Counted from the first letter of the stretch, positions 1 to 8,213 are shown. The stretch is DNA of 14,012 nucleotides from Gammaproteobacteria bacterium (GCA_028282395.1 JANQHY010000312.1:1-14012); one strand, 5' to 3'. Notes: a model not told the origin generated them from the sequence alone. Numbers and translations: made by a program.

Positions 1-3000
1 TTAGAATTATTTCTCTCCCTACCTTCAGAACTATTCCTCTCCAACTTTCCATCCTTTACGTTATCGCATAATAATAGGCCATAGCTACTATTAGCAGGCT
101 TGTAGCCATGTATAGAATTAGAAGGAGCGAGCAGATCATTATCTCTACTGGCGTTATCAAATCCATCATCGAGTAATGATGTTCTATTCGAATCGTTTTT
201 TTCAATTTTATCATGTGCATTCTTGAAAGAGGAGCCTACCACGGCTTTATTACTTCCTTGACCTGTCACAGCCTTATAAATCAGATCATCCAAACTACGG
301 TCGTTTTTCCTAAAATCACCGCGTTCTGCTAAGTTCCCATCATCATCAAAAAAGCCGTCATCTTTAGATGTAATATCTATACAGATTCGCATATCAGATA
401 GTTTCTTTATACCCTCAACGCCTGTTATATCACCCTGATTCTGCTTAAGATGATTCTGAATTTCTCGTCTTGTTTTAAGCTTTAATTGTCTTTTTCTTAC
501 AGCAACTTTACCTCTAAAATTAAAGAAGTCAGCAACTCTGCGGCCGAAAGACTCCTCTCTACTACCATAATAATAAACTATACCTGTTTTAGGATTATAA
601 AAAATACACGGTTTCTTCTGATGGTATAATTTTGGTAACGCCTGAATCATCTCTTCATTAGCATCATCATCTAGTGCCTTGCAAACTTTTTCTCCAGTAA
701 AAACGCACGACTGTACCCAATTAAATAGTGCGGCGCCGATGGAAATGGTATAAGCGATAATATGACAAGGCAACCCAACACCTAATGCAACAATAAGAAT
801 CGGTGGCATCGTTAATATTGTAATAATAAAGTCACCTGTGGTATCCAATCCAGTCAGAAAGAATTTCAGAATCGCAAAAGGGTCTCTCGATGAGAATACA
901 TTAACAACTCTTTCCAGCTCTTCTAATTTCTGTCTATTATTCTCTATAGCCTGAGATGTCTTTAATACCTGCGTCAAGGCTTTAATAACCGTATCTGGAC
1001 TAATGATTATTACCGCTAATAAACCAACTCGACCAAACCCATTACCGAAAGAATCAAGCAGTGCTCCATTCGTCTTGAAAAAACTAATAGTGGCGGTACT
1101 CGCAAACAGTGCTAAAAAAAGTGACGCAAAACTGACATTTCTTTCACAGTTTATTTCAGGGCCATCAGGCAACTCTTCAAGATACCTGTCAATACACGAC
1201 TTCATCTCTGCAGTGATAGGTTTATTTTTTTTCATGTCTGAAATGAGCTTTTTGAACTCTTTTTCAGAGACCTGCAAATCCTCTTTAGTAATAGTTTTTT
1301 CAATAATTTTATTTTTAGTATTGGCAGCGCTAATGCCACCATCAGTAACAGGAACATGTTTATAACTAGTAAAGCGACATTTTAGCTGTGGATTGCCCCC
1401 ATCACCATCACCTCCGTCGGTCACATAGATTTGAACTTGTGACTCTTTTGGCAATGCTATTTCGGAAAACTGAACAGTGGGAGATTGAACATTAATACCA
1501 TAATGGCGTACTTGTTTTTGAACATAAGGAGAGATATATTTTCTAGCAACCCTTCCGCCACTTTTAATCACCTCCTTTATACTGTCGAAGTTAGCATAAG
1601 ATAGTTTTAGTTTTCCACCCCTTGGGGCAAGATCGCTCTTAGAAACTGTTTTAATAACAATTCGCCCCGTCTTTGGACAAATAAAACGGCATTTTAATCT
1701 ATCACAACCATCGACGTAGAACATAAAATCAGGGGAATTCTCTATATCGATTTTCGAAGGAACAACAGCCAACTGAATAATGGTAAAAAGTGCAATTTCA
1801 CTTGTTACTTTCTCAATATTATCATACGCTGTTGCTGCCTGAAAACAGAGGTAGGCAGTAACAGATGCCGCAGCAAAAAGAAAAAGTAGCACTCCAAGCG
1901 CAATTGGTGCAAAGGGGCCTGATAAACCTACCAGGCCAAATACTGCTACCAGTGAATAGCCACCAAGATAACCAGAAAATCCAGCTGTTACTGAAGCAAA
2001 AATCGCCGAAACAAAAATACCGCGCCGCATCATAACCCTGAAATGGATTTGGATCTCTATTTCACGTGCATCTGTTGTCGGTTCAAATAGTAGATAAACC
2101 TTGGCTATTATTGAACGAAATCGTGTCTTCTTAGCAACATAGCCATTTGCCAGAGCAAAGATACCGCAACCAATATAGAGAACCGTTGCTGGAGGACACA
2201 AGTATGCCAGAACCAGTGAAGCTAACAACCAATACATTCCAGCTGAAGTAAAAACTTTTATTGCGCCTAATGTATAGGAGAAGAGTTTAACCTTCAGCTC
2301 TAAGCAACTTTCGGCAAACTCCTCAGAGTCCCTATCATAGCAGAAACGCCAAATCAGATAGACAATACCGCGCACTGGATTGAGATAGTGTAAGAAGTTA
2401 AGCGGCTCACGATTCTCTTCAATTGCTTGGTAGTAACTGAAAGGGGTAATAAAAATCCCTTTCAGTACTGCTCTGACAGCAACAATCGGCCATCCTATGA
2501 TGAAAGCGCCTGTGTAGAGAACACAATCGCCAATTCCTCTATGCTTGATCCTCTTTTTACGGCTTTTTCTAATACCTTTACTTGTTTTGTTTGTTTTTAT
2601 TATCTCATCATCACTATCTTCTAGATCATCACTATCTTCTAAGTCTCTATCCTCTTCTTGCCAGGGCCACAAATCGGTTGGTCCAGTCAAGATATACTCC
2701 AGAGCTAAAAGTGGCCATCTTATGGCTATCCTTACTGGTAACCCAACAATCTGCTTGGCCCAAGCAAGCGCACGCCAACGTCTGTTATTCCGCTCAAGAA
2801 TTTTAATAAGATTTCTATTTTCTCCCTCTACAAAATCTCTATCATCCTGAGTTTTAATGATTACTTGTCGCTTATTGTTTTTCCAAGCTTGTTGAATTGT
2901 GTCAGGGCACTCATCACAACGTAATATATCCTGATCACTATCAAACTTTTTCCACTCTTTGCCATCATAAGCAAAAAAGTAGGCTTTTTGGGTTTTAGGA

Positions 3001-3869
3001 TTTCTTATTAAAATCGGTCTGCCATTTTTGGCATGCTTCTTAGAAAATATATTTTTCTTTCTTGCCTCTTCCTCTGACATCAACAAGACAGTATAGCGAC
3101 TCTCATTATCCCAGCTCTCGCGCACACTGGAAAATAATGGTTTGAGTAAAATGTATTCAACTGGCCAAGCAATAGCACTTTTTACGATATGACTAAGAGC
3201 AAAGACTAATTTACCCCCTACACCTTTTGCATCATTGTATAACTCTTGCCAGGATGTCGTTAGAGGTTTTACAAGAAAATAGTAAAGAAACCGCGGCACT
3301 AATGAAAGCACTGCACCCAGCGCTGAAATAGCCATACCAGGAATCCAACCCAGCACATGTTTATCACAATATTTATAGTAATTCTCTTTCCAGCGCGAGA
3401 AATAAGATTTTACAAAAAGAGGTTCGATGATATAAGGAATAATGATTGAGCGTAGTAGTGAAGTATAGGCAACAAATTTTATGAATCTCGAAGGCAGCCC
3501 GAAAATAAAACGCAAAAATTGGTAGACTCCCCAAAAGAAATTTTCCGCAGAAAAAATCCTTTCCCAGGCAAGTTGCCATGACGTCTGGCAAGGGTCAACT
3601 ACAAACCAGTCAAAAAACCATTTAAGTGGATAACGTACAAATAACCGAGTCGGCAAGCCAATTACTTGCGCAATTCTTTCTTGCCACGACTGTCCATAAG
3701 AGCTGGAAGGCGCAAAGAGCCCGCGCAGTAGTGGCCCCACCAAAGTTAATACAAAAAACCAACGCCAAAACCCATCCCAATAGCGCCACCCTCCTTGAGG
3801 TACTCTTCTTAATCCAGAAACAGTTCCTCTAAGCTTTTTAAGTGGAATGAAACGAACTTGAGTAGTCAT
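1..3869 (-). CDS. Very large multi-pass membrane protein of unknown function (3' end outside window)
   Basis: An uninterrupted frame runs from ATG at 3869 to the window edge: 1289 codons, no stop, end not seen. I do not recognise the family. The start is preceded by GGGAGG (3874-3879), 4 bases upstream, and by a strong promoter at 4024-4052. Hydrophobic stretches lie at about residues 33-52, 112-150, 172-200, 220-245, 447-475, 544-578 (probably two spans), 617-676 (probably three), 912-930, 947-958 and 1013-1051 (two). Polar domains lie between them (about 250-365, 700-910, 1060-1289). Residues 61-477 contain degenerate repeats around SWQ and GLPxR. PKT motifs occur near 291, 732 and 1093. 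An acidic patch (404-422) precedes a basic one (425-443). The last 130 residues seen are Asn/Asp/Ser-rich and hydrophilic. It is probably an inner-membrane protein or, in a host-associated bacterium, a secreted effector; neither is shown. Base composition looks similar to its neighbours, so recent transfer is not evident. Confidence 0.9.
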   Translation of the reverse strand, partial: MTTQVRFIPLKKLRGTVSGLRRVPQGGWRYWDGFWRWFFVLTLVGPLLRGLFAPSSSYGQSWQERIAQVIGLPTRLFVRYPLKWFFDWFVVDPCQTSWQLAWERIFSAENFFWGVYQFLRFIFGLPSRFIKFVAYTSLLRSIIIPYIIEPLFVKSYFSRWKENYYKYCDKHVLGWIPGMAISALGAVLSLVPRFLYYFLVKPLTTSWQELYNDAKGVGGKLVFALSHIVKSAIAWPVEYILLKPLFSSVRESWDNESRYTVLLMSEEEARKKNIFSKKHAKNGRPILIRNPKTQKAYFFAYDGKEWKKFDSDQDILRCDECPDTIQQAWKNNKRQVIIKTQDDRDFVEGENRNLIKILERNNRRWRALAWAKQIVGLPVRIAIRWPLLALEYILTGPTDLWPWQEEDRDLEDSDDLEDSDDEIIKTNKTSKGIRKSRKKRIKHRGIGDCVLYTGAFIIGWPIVAVRAVLKGIFITPFSYYQAIEENREPLNFLHYLNPVRGIVYLIWRFCYDRDSEEFAESCLELKVKLFSYTLGAIKVFTSAGMYWLLASLVLAYLCPPATVLYIGCGIFALANGYVAKKTRFRSIIAKVYLLFEPTTDAREIEIQIHFRVMMRRGIFVSAIFASVTAGFSGYLGGYSLVAVFGLVGLSGPFAPIALGVLLFLFAAASVTAYLCFQAATAYDNIEKVTSEIALFTIIQLAVVPSKIDIENSPDFMFYVDGCDRLKCRFICPKTGRIVIKTVSKSDLAPRGGKLKLSYANFDSIKEVIKSGGRVARKYISPYVQKQVRHYGINVQSPTVQFSEIALPKESQVQIYVTDGGDGDGGNPQLKCRFTSYKHVPVTDGGISAANTKNKIIEKTITKEDLQVSEKEFKKLISDMKKNKPITAEMKSCIDRYLEELPDGPEINCERNVSFASLFLALFASTATISFFKTNGALLDSFGNGFGRVGLLAVIIISPDTVIKALTQVLKTSQAIENNRQKLEELERVVNVFSSRDPFAILKFFLTGLDTTGDFIITILTMPPILIVALGVGLPCHIIAYTISIGAALFNWVQSCVFTGEKVCKALDDDANEEMIQALPKLYHQKKPCIFYNPKTGIVYYYGSREESFGRRVADFFNFRGKVAVRKRQLKLKTRREIQNHLKQNQGDITGVEGIKKLSDMRICIDITSKDDGFFDDDGNLAERGDFRKNDRSLDDLIYKAVTGQGSNKAVVGSSFKNAHDKIEKNDSNRTSLLDDGFDNASRDNDLLAPSNSIHGYKPANSSYGLLLCDNVKDGKLERNSSEGRERNNS
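2607..2642. repeat. Two-copy 18-bp tandem repeat inside the large membrane protein gene
   Basis: Two adjacent 18-base units (2607-2624 and 2625-2642) differ only at the last base. Read on the minus strand they encode LEDSDD twice, at residues 410-421 of the large membrane protein. The unit length is a multiple of three, so copy-number change would keep the frame. It forms the core of an acidic patch that sits directly before a lysine/arginine-rich stretch. Confidence 0.9.
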
Positions 3870-3913
3870 AACGCCTCCCTTTTAGTGATTAAATGGGCGC
3901 GCAGGTAGATAGT

Positions 3914-3954
3914 AGGATGAGAAAAATAACGTTCTTTTCTGTTAAACTCATCCT
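3914..3954 (-). promoter_or_regulatory. Inverted repeat in the leader of the large membrane protein gene
   Basis: AGGATGAG (3914-3921) and CTCATCCT (3947-3954) are perfect 8-base complements separated by 25 bases. The spacer contains a second, imperfect palindrome centred on AACGTT (about 3921-3939). The element lies between the predicted transcription start (near 4017) and the start codon at 3869, so it would form a hairpin in the leader RNA about 45 nt before the ATG. It could affect translation or RNA stability, or be a protein site; no known riboswitch class is recognised. Confidence 0.5.
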
Positions 3955-4023
3955 TGATAGAGATACAGATGTACTCTACAAAATTCCCCACGAAATCTCC
4001 AAAACTACCAAAGAAGAGTCCTG

Positions 4024-4052
4024 AATATAGAATAATGTAAAAAGGATGTCAA
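4024..4052 (-). promoter_or_regulatory. Strong sigma70-type promoter of the large membrane protein gene
   Basis: On the minus strand TTGACA (4047-4052) and TATATT (4024-4029) are separated by exactly 17 bases. This is a consensus -35 and a 5/6 -10. Transcription would start near 4017, giving a leader of about 148 nt before the ATG at 3869. The sequence upstream of the -35 is very A/T-rich and could act as an UP element. A second possible extended -10 (TGGTATAAT, 4130-4138) overlaps the fmt stop codon, but I see no convincing -35 for it. Confidence 0.8.
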
Positions 4053-4130
4053 TAAAAAATTAAAAAAACTTTAAATTGAAAGTGAAATATGTATTAAAAG
4101 CTTCTATAAGAATTAGCCGCAAACAATCTA

Positions 4131-5057
4131 TTATACCACAAACCGTTGTTGCTTGAACAGCGTTTTTTTCGAATTTAATAAATCTGCAGCAGAAAGCGTT
4201 TTTGCGCCGGGCAGCTGTAGGTGTGTTAGGCGTAGTACACCACTCCCAGTAGCCACATCAATGCCTTCACTACAAAGATTTAAAATCATTCCCACTTGTG
4301 CATCATGCTGCTGCGCTATCACCTGTGCCCGCCATAAACGTACGGTTTTATCGGCTAACTGCGCTGTGGCAACGGGCCATGGATTAAATGCACGAATGCG
4401 CCGTTCAATTTGTTCGGCACTATCATGCCAATCTATTTTTGCCTCTTTTTTACTAATTTTATTTGCATAACAGACTTGAGTTTCATCTTGTTTTAATGAC
4501 TGTAACGAAGAGAAATTATCTAACGCTTGTAATAATGCTTTAGGGCCTGTCGCAGAAAGTTTATCATAAAGTGTTGCACTAGTTTCATCTTCTGTAATCT
4601 CACACTTCTCCTGCAGTAATATATTTCCACTATCTAACCCAGCATCCATTTGCATAATAGTAATACCACTCTCTCTATCACCAAATTCAATCGCACGCTG
4701 AATTGGTGCTGCACCGCGCCAACGCGGTAACAGTGATGCATGAACATTTATACAACCTAAGCGTGGAATAACTAATAGTGCTGGCGGTAAAATTAATCCA
4801 TACGCTACGACAATTAATAAATCAATATCAAGTGAGTCTAGCAATGCTTGTGCTTCACTATCCAAACGTTGAGGTTGATAGCATGGTAGCTGATGTTGTT
4901 GCGCTAATTTCTTTACTGCACTAGCTTGCAATTGACGCCCACGTCCAGCAGGACGATCAGGCTGTGTTAACACCGCGACCACTTCATGTTGACTATTTAG
5001 TAATGCAGCCAGATGGCGCTGAGCAAATTCTGGAGTACCGGCGAATGCGACTTTCAT
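4131..5057 (-). CDS. fmt: Methionyl-tRNA formyltransferase
   Basis: Transfers a formyl group from 10-formyltetrahydrofolate to methionyl-initiator tRNA, in the cytoplasm, before translation initiation. The 308-residue length is normal. The N-terminal formyltransferase domain (about 1-190) opens with KVAFAGTPEFA and holds NVHASLLPRWRGAAPIQ (104-120) and MDAGLDSGN (137-145). By alignment with the E. coli enzyme the catalytic triad is N104, H106 and D142. The C-terminal tRNA-binding domain follows (about 205-308). The ATG at 5057 has an AGAGG ribosome site just upstream, and hemY ends 27 bases before it, so the gene is probably co-transcribed with hemX-hemY. The peptide deformylase gene def, a common neighbour, is not adjacent. 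No clear terminator follows the stop. Confidence 0.97.
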   Translation of the reverse strand: MKVAFAGTPEFAQRHLAALLNSQHEVVAVLTQPDRPAGRGRQLQASAVKKLAQQHQLPCYQPQRLDSEAQALLDSLDIDLLIVVAYGLILPPALLVIPRLGCINVHASLLPRWRGAAPIQRAIEFGDRESGITIMQMDAGLDSGNILLQEKCEITEDETSATLYDKLSATGPKALLQALDNFSSLQSLKQDETQVCYANKISKKEAKIDWHDSAEQIERRIRAFNPWPVATAQLADKTVRLWRAQVIAQQHDAQVGMILNLCSEGIDVATGSGVLRLTHLQLPGAKTLSAADLLNSKKTLFKQQRFVV

Positions 5058-5084
5058 ATAACCTCTGCAAATGTATAAAATGAT

Positions 5085-6254
5085 TTAGGGGAGATTAGCT
5101 CCCTGCTGATAGGATTGACAGGCGCGTGTTGCGTCACCGAGCTGTTGATAAACAAACCCCAACTGAGTATAGGCTTCTCTATCGACGCCATTATTAATTG
5201 CACGCTGCAACAATGTTTTTGCCTGTCCCCACTGCTGACAACGAATTGCTAATTTAGCAACTACCAACAGCATAAGCCCACGCTGTCCATGCAATTTAAG
5301 TAATCCTTGCGCTTGCTTTAATTGCTTATCACTATCCGTTGCACGGATCGTTGCAAACAGTTGCGCTAAAGCATCATCCCAACCCTTGCGCAGCGCTCCT
5401 ACGACTATGCTTAATGCTTCATCATCACCATGCGCTTTAATTAATACAGTGGCATAACTTTTGACGAGTTGCGGTTTTTGCCGTAACGGTGGCGGGACTC
5501 GCTGCCATAATCGGCGTAGTTGTGGCACATCTACCTCTGCCAAAGCTAACTTACCGCTATAACAACTCATTTCTAATACTTCAATCTCTTCTGCTGTGAG
5601 CAATTTCTGCTTTTTAATAATCGGCAGTAGATTTAGCAGATCATCCCAATCGTGCGCATGAAGATAGAGTGGGTAAAGCTGTTTGACTAACTGCGGATGT
5701 TTTGCTGCCTGTGCAGCAAGCGGATGCAAAATAGCCAATGCACGACTTGGCTGCTGCTGCGCCAGCGCCAGCTCTGCTTCGGTCAATGCAATAGTGATAA
5801 GATGCTTAGGTTCACTTTTATAAGCTTTCGCTAAATAATTATCGCGGCGTTTTATCGCTCCCTGCTCATGTGCTGCTCTTGCAGCTGCTAGATAGTTAGT
5901 TAGCGCATGTTTATCTGTTACATCATCAGCAATAAACAGTTTCTCAGCGCGGCGCCAGTGGCCATGGAGTAGTGCCCACCAAGCATTGCGCAACTGCTGT
6001 TGGGTTTGGCGCAAATCGCGATTATGGTGCCAACTACGCAGCCTGCCATGACGACTAAATAAAAGATAACCTAGGCGCCAAATAAACTGGACAAGCCAAA
6101 TAATTAATAATAGCAATACAATTGCCAACCATAGCGGCAATTCCATGGTCCAGTGGCGAAAATAGATCAGCATATAACCAGGATCATGTTTGATCTCAAG
6201 ACCAACTACCACAGCAATAATAAGGACAATAACAGCACGCAGTAACAGCCTCAT
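5085..6254 (-). CDS. hemY: HemY-type TPR membrane protein of the heme gene cluster
   Basis: A 389-residue inner-membrane protein of the HemY N-terminal family. Two membrane segments (about 3-20 and 40-64) precede a long helical, TPR-like periplasmic or cytoplasmic region rich in Ala, Leu and Gln, with TPR-like spacing clearest near 340-385. Family members sit in hem clusters of gammaproteobacteria and have been linked to heme synthesis, but a catalytic function is not established. This is not the protoporphyrinogen oxidase also called HemY in Gram-positives. The ATG overlaps the hemX stop in an ATGA arrangement (6251-6254), which implies translational coupling. Length is close to that of the E. 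coli protein. Confidence 0.9.
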   Translation of the reverse strand: MRLLLRAVIVLIIAVVVGLEIKHDPGYMLIYFRHWTMELPLWLAIVLLLLIIWLVQFIWRLGYLLFSRHGRLRSWHHNRDLRQTQQQLRNAWWALLHGHWRRAEKLFIADDVTDKHALTNYLAAARAAHEQGAIKRRDNYLAKAYKSEPKHLITIALTEAELALAQQQPSRALAILHPLAAQAAKHPQLVKQLYPLYLHAHDWDDLLNLLPIIKKQKLLTAEEIEVLEMSCYSGKLALAEVDVPQLRRLWQRVPPPLRQKPQLVKSYATVLIKAHGDDEALSIVVGALRKGWDDALAQLFATIRATDSDKQLKQAQGLLKLHGQRGLMLLVVAKLAIRCQQWGQAKTLLQRAINNGVDREAYTQLGFVYQQLGDATRACQSYQQGANLP

Positions 6255-7378
6255 GACGGTGATGCCTCCTTGATAGAAGCAGTAGACGATACAGCCGCCT
6301 GAGGTTGACTCGTTGAGGTGGCATGTTGACGCATAGCAGCTGACTGCTGTTGGTTCTCATTGCTAATTGTTGCTGACAATGCATCGATGACTTGGGCAAG
6401 CGATGGTGCTGTCACTGCCACCTTGACAGCATTTAACTCAGTAATAGTTGCCAATAAAGGCTTAATCTGTTGGCTGTTGCCACCATAATAGTGTTTTAGC
6501 AACGTAGCTACCTGCTGAAGGCTACTATGGTAAATGTCAGGCTGACGATAAAGCAGTGCCCACTGCGCTTGGCGCACCAGGAGCAATAAACTATGGTTGA
6601 GTTGCTGATACTGTTGATTCGTTAACAGCGTCTCAATCGGGGTGTCGCGACGTTGAATAATAATTAGCTGCCACACCTTTTTCATACTATCGCGCAATGC
6701 CTGGCGCCAGGAAATTTTTTCTGACTGCACTGCTGATTTTTCCGCCGTAGCGTATTGGCTAGTTGCTTTCTGCAACGCTTTAATTTCTGGCAGTGGCGTT
6801 AATTGCGCAATACTATCTGCCAGTGCTGTCAACTTACTATACACGCCAACGATATCAACCTGCGGTAGTGCGTTCAACTGCGCTATCTTTTCTGCTAATT
6901 CCTGCCGCAATGGAGCCACATCAGATTCACCACTATCAAGTAGACGTTTATCCGCCATGTTGAGCAGCTGTTTAGCTGTAGGAACATCATGTTGGAATTG
7001 TAAGCTATCATTAGCCAAGCGGGTAAAATAGAGCGCTTCTGCAATTTGCCAACGACCTGGATTCTCTTTTGCCAGGAGACGGTGTCGTAATGTCCCATTA
7101 GCTGATTTAACTGTTTTAAGCTGCTCATCTTGCTCATTAACCTGCTGCTGCAGCTGTGTCACCGTTGCAGTTAACTGCTTCACATCATCAGCTAAATCGC
7201 CAACATTATGATGAAAACGATAACTCAGCCAACTGCTTGCTGCAGCCAGCAGTGCTGCTGCAATAATCAAAATTAAAGCAAAACCATGACGATGCAGTAA
7301 ACTGCGTGATGGCGCTTTTTTCTGTTGGCTATTATCTGTACTGGTACCCGACTCAGGAGAGGTTTTCTCTTTGCTCAC
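6251..7378 (-). CDS. hemX: HemX family membrane protein
   Basis: A 375-residue bitopic membrane protein of the HemX family. It has a short polar cytoplasmic N-terminus, one transmembrane segment at about 32-52, a coiled coil at about 59-95 and a helical C-terminal domain ending in a Gln/Ser/Thr/Ala-rich tail. Databases often label the family uroporphyrinogen-III C-methyltransferase, but no SAM-dependent methyltransferase domain is visible, so that label should not be copied. The start is GTG at 7378, supported by GGGAG (7386-7390) 7 bases upstream; no in-frame ATG competes nearby. It heads the hemX-hemY-fmt cluster. The hemC and hemD genes that normally precede it are absent: the upstream gene is dcd. 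Confidence 0.9.
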   Translation of the reverse strand: MSKEKTSPESGTSTDNSQQKKAPSRSLLHRHGFALILIIAAALLAAASSWLSYRFHHNVGDLADDVKQLTATVTQLQQQVNEQDEQLKTVKSANGTLRHRLLAKENPGRWQIAEALYFTRLANDSLQFQHDVPTAKQLLNMADKRLLDSGESDVAPLRQELAEKIAQLNALPQVDIVGVYSKLTALADSIAQLTPLPEIKALQKATSQYATAEKSAVQSEKISWRQALRDSMKKVWQLIIIQRRDTPIETLLTNQQYQQLNHSLLLLVRQAQWALLYRQPDIYHSSLQQVATLLKHYYGGNSQQIKPLLATITELNAVKVAVTAPSLAQVIDALSATISNENQQQSAAMRQHATSTSQPQAAVSSTASIKEASPS

Positions 7379-7417
7379 TACTATACTCCCGCGAATAAAC
7401 TGTCACCTATCATCCAT

Positions 7418-7446
7418 GTTATACCGCAACCACCATAACTTTTCCA
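7418..7446 (-). promoter_or_regulatory. Candidate promoter of hemX-hemY-fmt
   Basis: On the minus strand TGGAAA (7441-7446, 4/6) and TATAAC (7418-7423, 5/6) are 17 bases apart, about 40 bases before the hemX GTG. A perfect 6-base inverted repeat, CTTTTC/GAAAAG with a 7-base gap (7439-7457), overlaps the -35 and could be an operator. The promoter is consistent with hemX being the first gene of its unit, separate from dcd. Confidence 0.45.
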
Positions 7447-7471
7447 CTATAGAAAAGTGCTCTATGATTTT

Positions 7472-7495
7472 CCCTCTCCCGCTTGTGCGAGAGGG
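7472..7495. repeat. GC-rich hairpin resembling a dispersed palindromic repeat
   Basis: CCCTCTC (7472-7478) and GAGAGGG (7489-7495) are perfect 7-base complements around a 10-base centre. The flank continues GGCCATAGGGCGAGAGAG to about 7514. This CCCTCTCCC...GAGAGGG sequence resembles dispersed REP-like elements in proteobacterial intergenic regions. It lies downstream of dcd (minus) and upstream of hemX. It could slow or end dcd transcription, although no T-run follows the stem on the minus strand (only a GAAAATC flank). Only one copy is in the window, so its repeat nature is inferred. Confidence 0.5.
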
Positions 7496-7541
7496 CGGCC
7501 ATAGGGCGAGAGAGAATCTTTGACAGCAGCTAACTAAGTGT

Positions 7542-8108
7542 TTATGCCTTTGGTAGCGTCACACCACGTTGCCCCTGGTATTTACCACCACGATCTTTAT
7601 AAGAGGTCTCACATACTTCATCAGACTCTAAAAATAGCACCTGCGCTACCCCTTCATTGGCGTAAATCTTCGCAGGCAGATTTGTCGTATTAGAAAACTC
7701 CAGCGTCACATGGCCTTCCCATTCAGGCTCCAGAGGTGTCACATTAACGATGATACCACAACGCGCATAGGTTGATTTCCCTAAGCAAATAACCAACACA
7801 TTGCGTGGAATTCTGAAATATTCGATGGTGCGTGCCAAAACAAAAGAGTTGGGCGGAATAACACAGACATCACTTTTGATATCGACAAAACTTTTATCAT
7901 CAAAAAGCTTGGGATCCACTACCGACGAGTGGATATTTGTAAAGATTTTGAACTCATCAGCACAGCGAATATCGTAGCCATAGCTTGATGTGCCGTAGGA
8001 GATCACTTTTCCATCATTAACGTGTCTAACCTGTCCAGCCTCAAAAGGCGAGATCATCTCATGCTGCTCAGCCATTTGGCGAATCCAACGATCTGATTTA
8101 ATACTCAT
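7542..8108 (-). CDS. dcd: dCTP deaminase
   Basis: Deaminates dCTP to dUTP, which supplies dUMP for thymidylate synthesis, in the cytoplasm. The 188 residues match the trimeric Dcd/dUTPase-fold family (about 190). Key motifs are GKSTYAR (110-116), giving S112 and R116, and [16 protein letters not shown] (125-140) with the catalytic glutamate E137, matching S111, R115 and E138 of the E. coli enzyme. A separate dUTPase would still be needed to form dUMP; none is in the window. The ATG at 8108 follows an AAGGT ribosome site about 6 bases upstream. It is transcribed divergently from the EamA transporter and appears to be a single-gene unit. Confidence 0.97.
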   Translation of the reverse strand: MSIKSDRWIRQMAEQHEMISPFEAGQVRHVNDGKVISYGTSSYGYDIRCADEFKIFTNIHSSVVDPKLFDDKSFVDIKSDVCVIPPNSFVLARTIEYFRIPRNVLVICLGKSTYARCGIIVNVTPLEPEWEGHVTLEFSNTTNLPAKIYANEGVAQVLFLESDEVCETSYKDRGGKYQGQRGVTLPKA

Positions 8109-8134
8109 TATATGACCTTCAGTTACTTATCTAC

Positions 8135-8164
8135 ATACTGCGGTAGTTATACCTCGACAGTCAA
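8135..8164 (-). promoter_or_regulatory. Candidate dcd promoter
   Basis: On the minus strand TTGACT (8159-8164, 5/6) and CAGTAT (8135-8140, 4/6) are 18 bases apart, ending about 26 bases before the dcd ATG. The spacing is slightly long and the -10 is weak, so moderate strength is expected. The divergent transporter promoter lies about 55 bases away on the other strand. Confidence 0.45.
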
Positions 8165-8213
8165 TATAAAGCAAAGTAGGCGCGAGATCAAACCAGGGAA
8201 TACGCAGAAATAG

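Noticed and set aside
1003..2850. Short plus-strand open frames at 1003-1365, 2427-2624, 2545-2850 and 2582-2806
   Set aside because: They lie antisense inside the continuous 1289-codon minus-strand frame, lack convincing ribosome sites and have low-complexity translations that mirror the repeats on the other strand.
6251..7378. Uroporphyrinogen-III C-methyltransferase activity for HemX
   Set aside because: This is a common inherited label, but the protein shows one membrane segment and coiled coil and no SAM-methyltransferase motifs.
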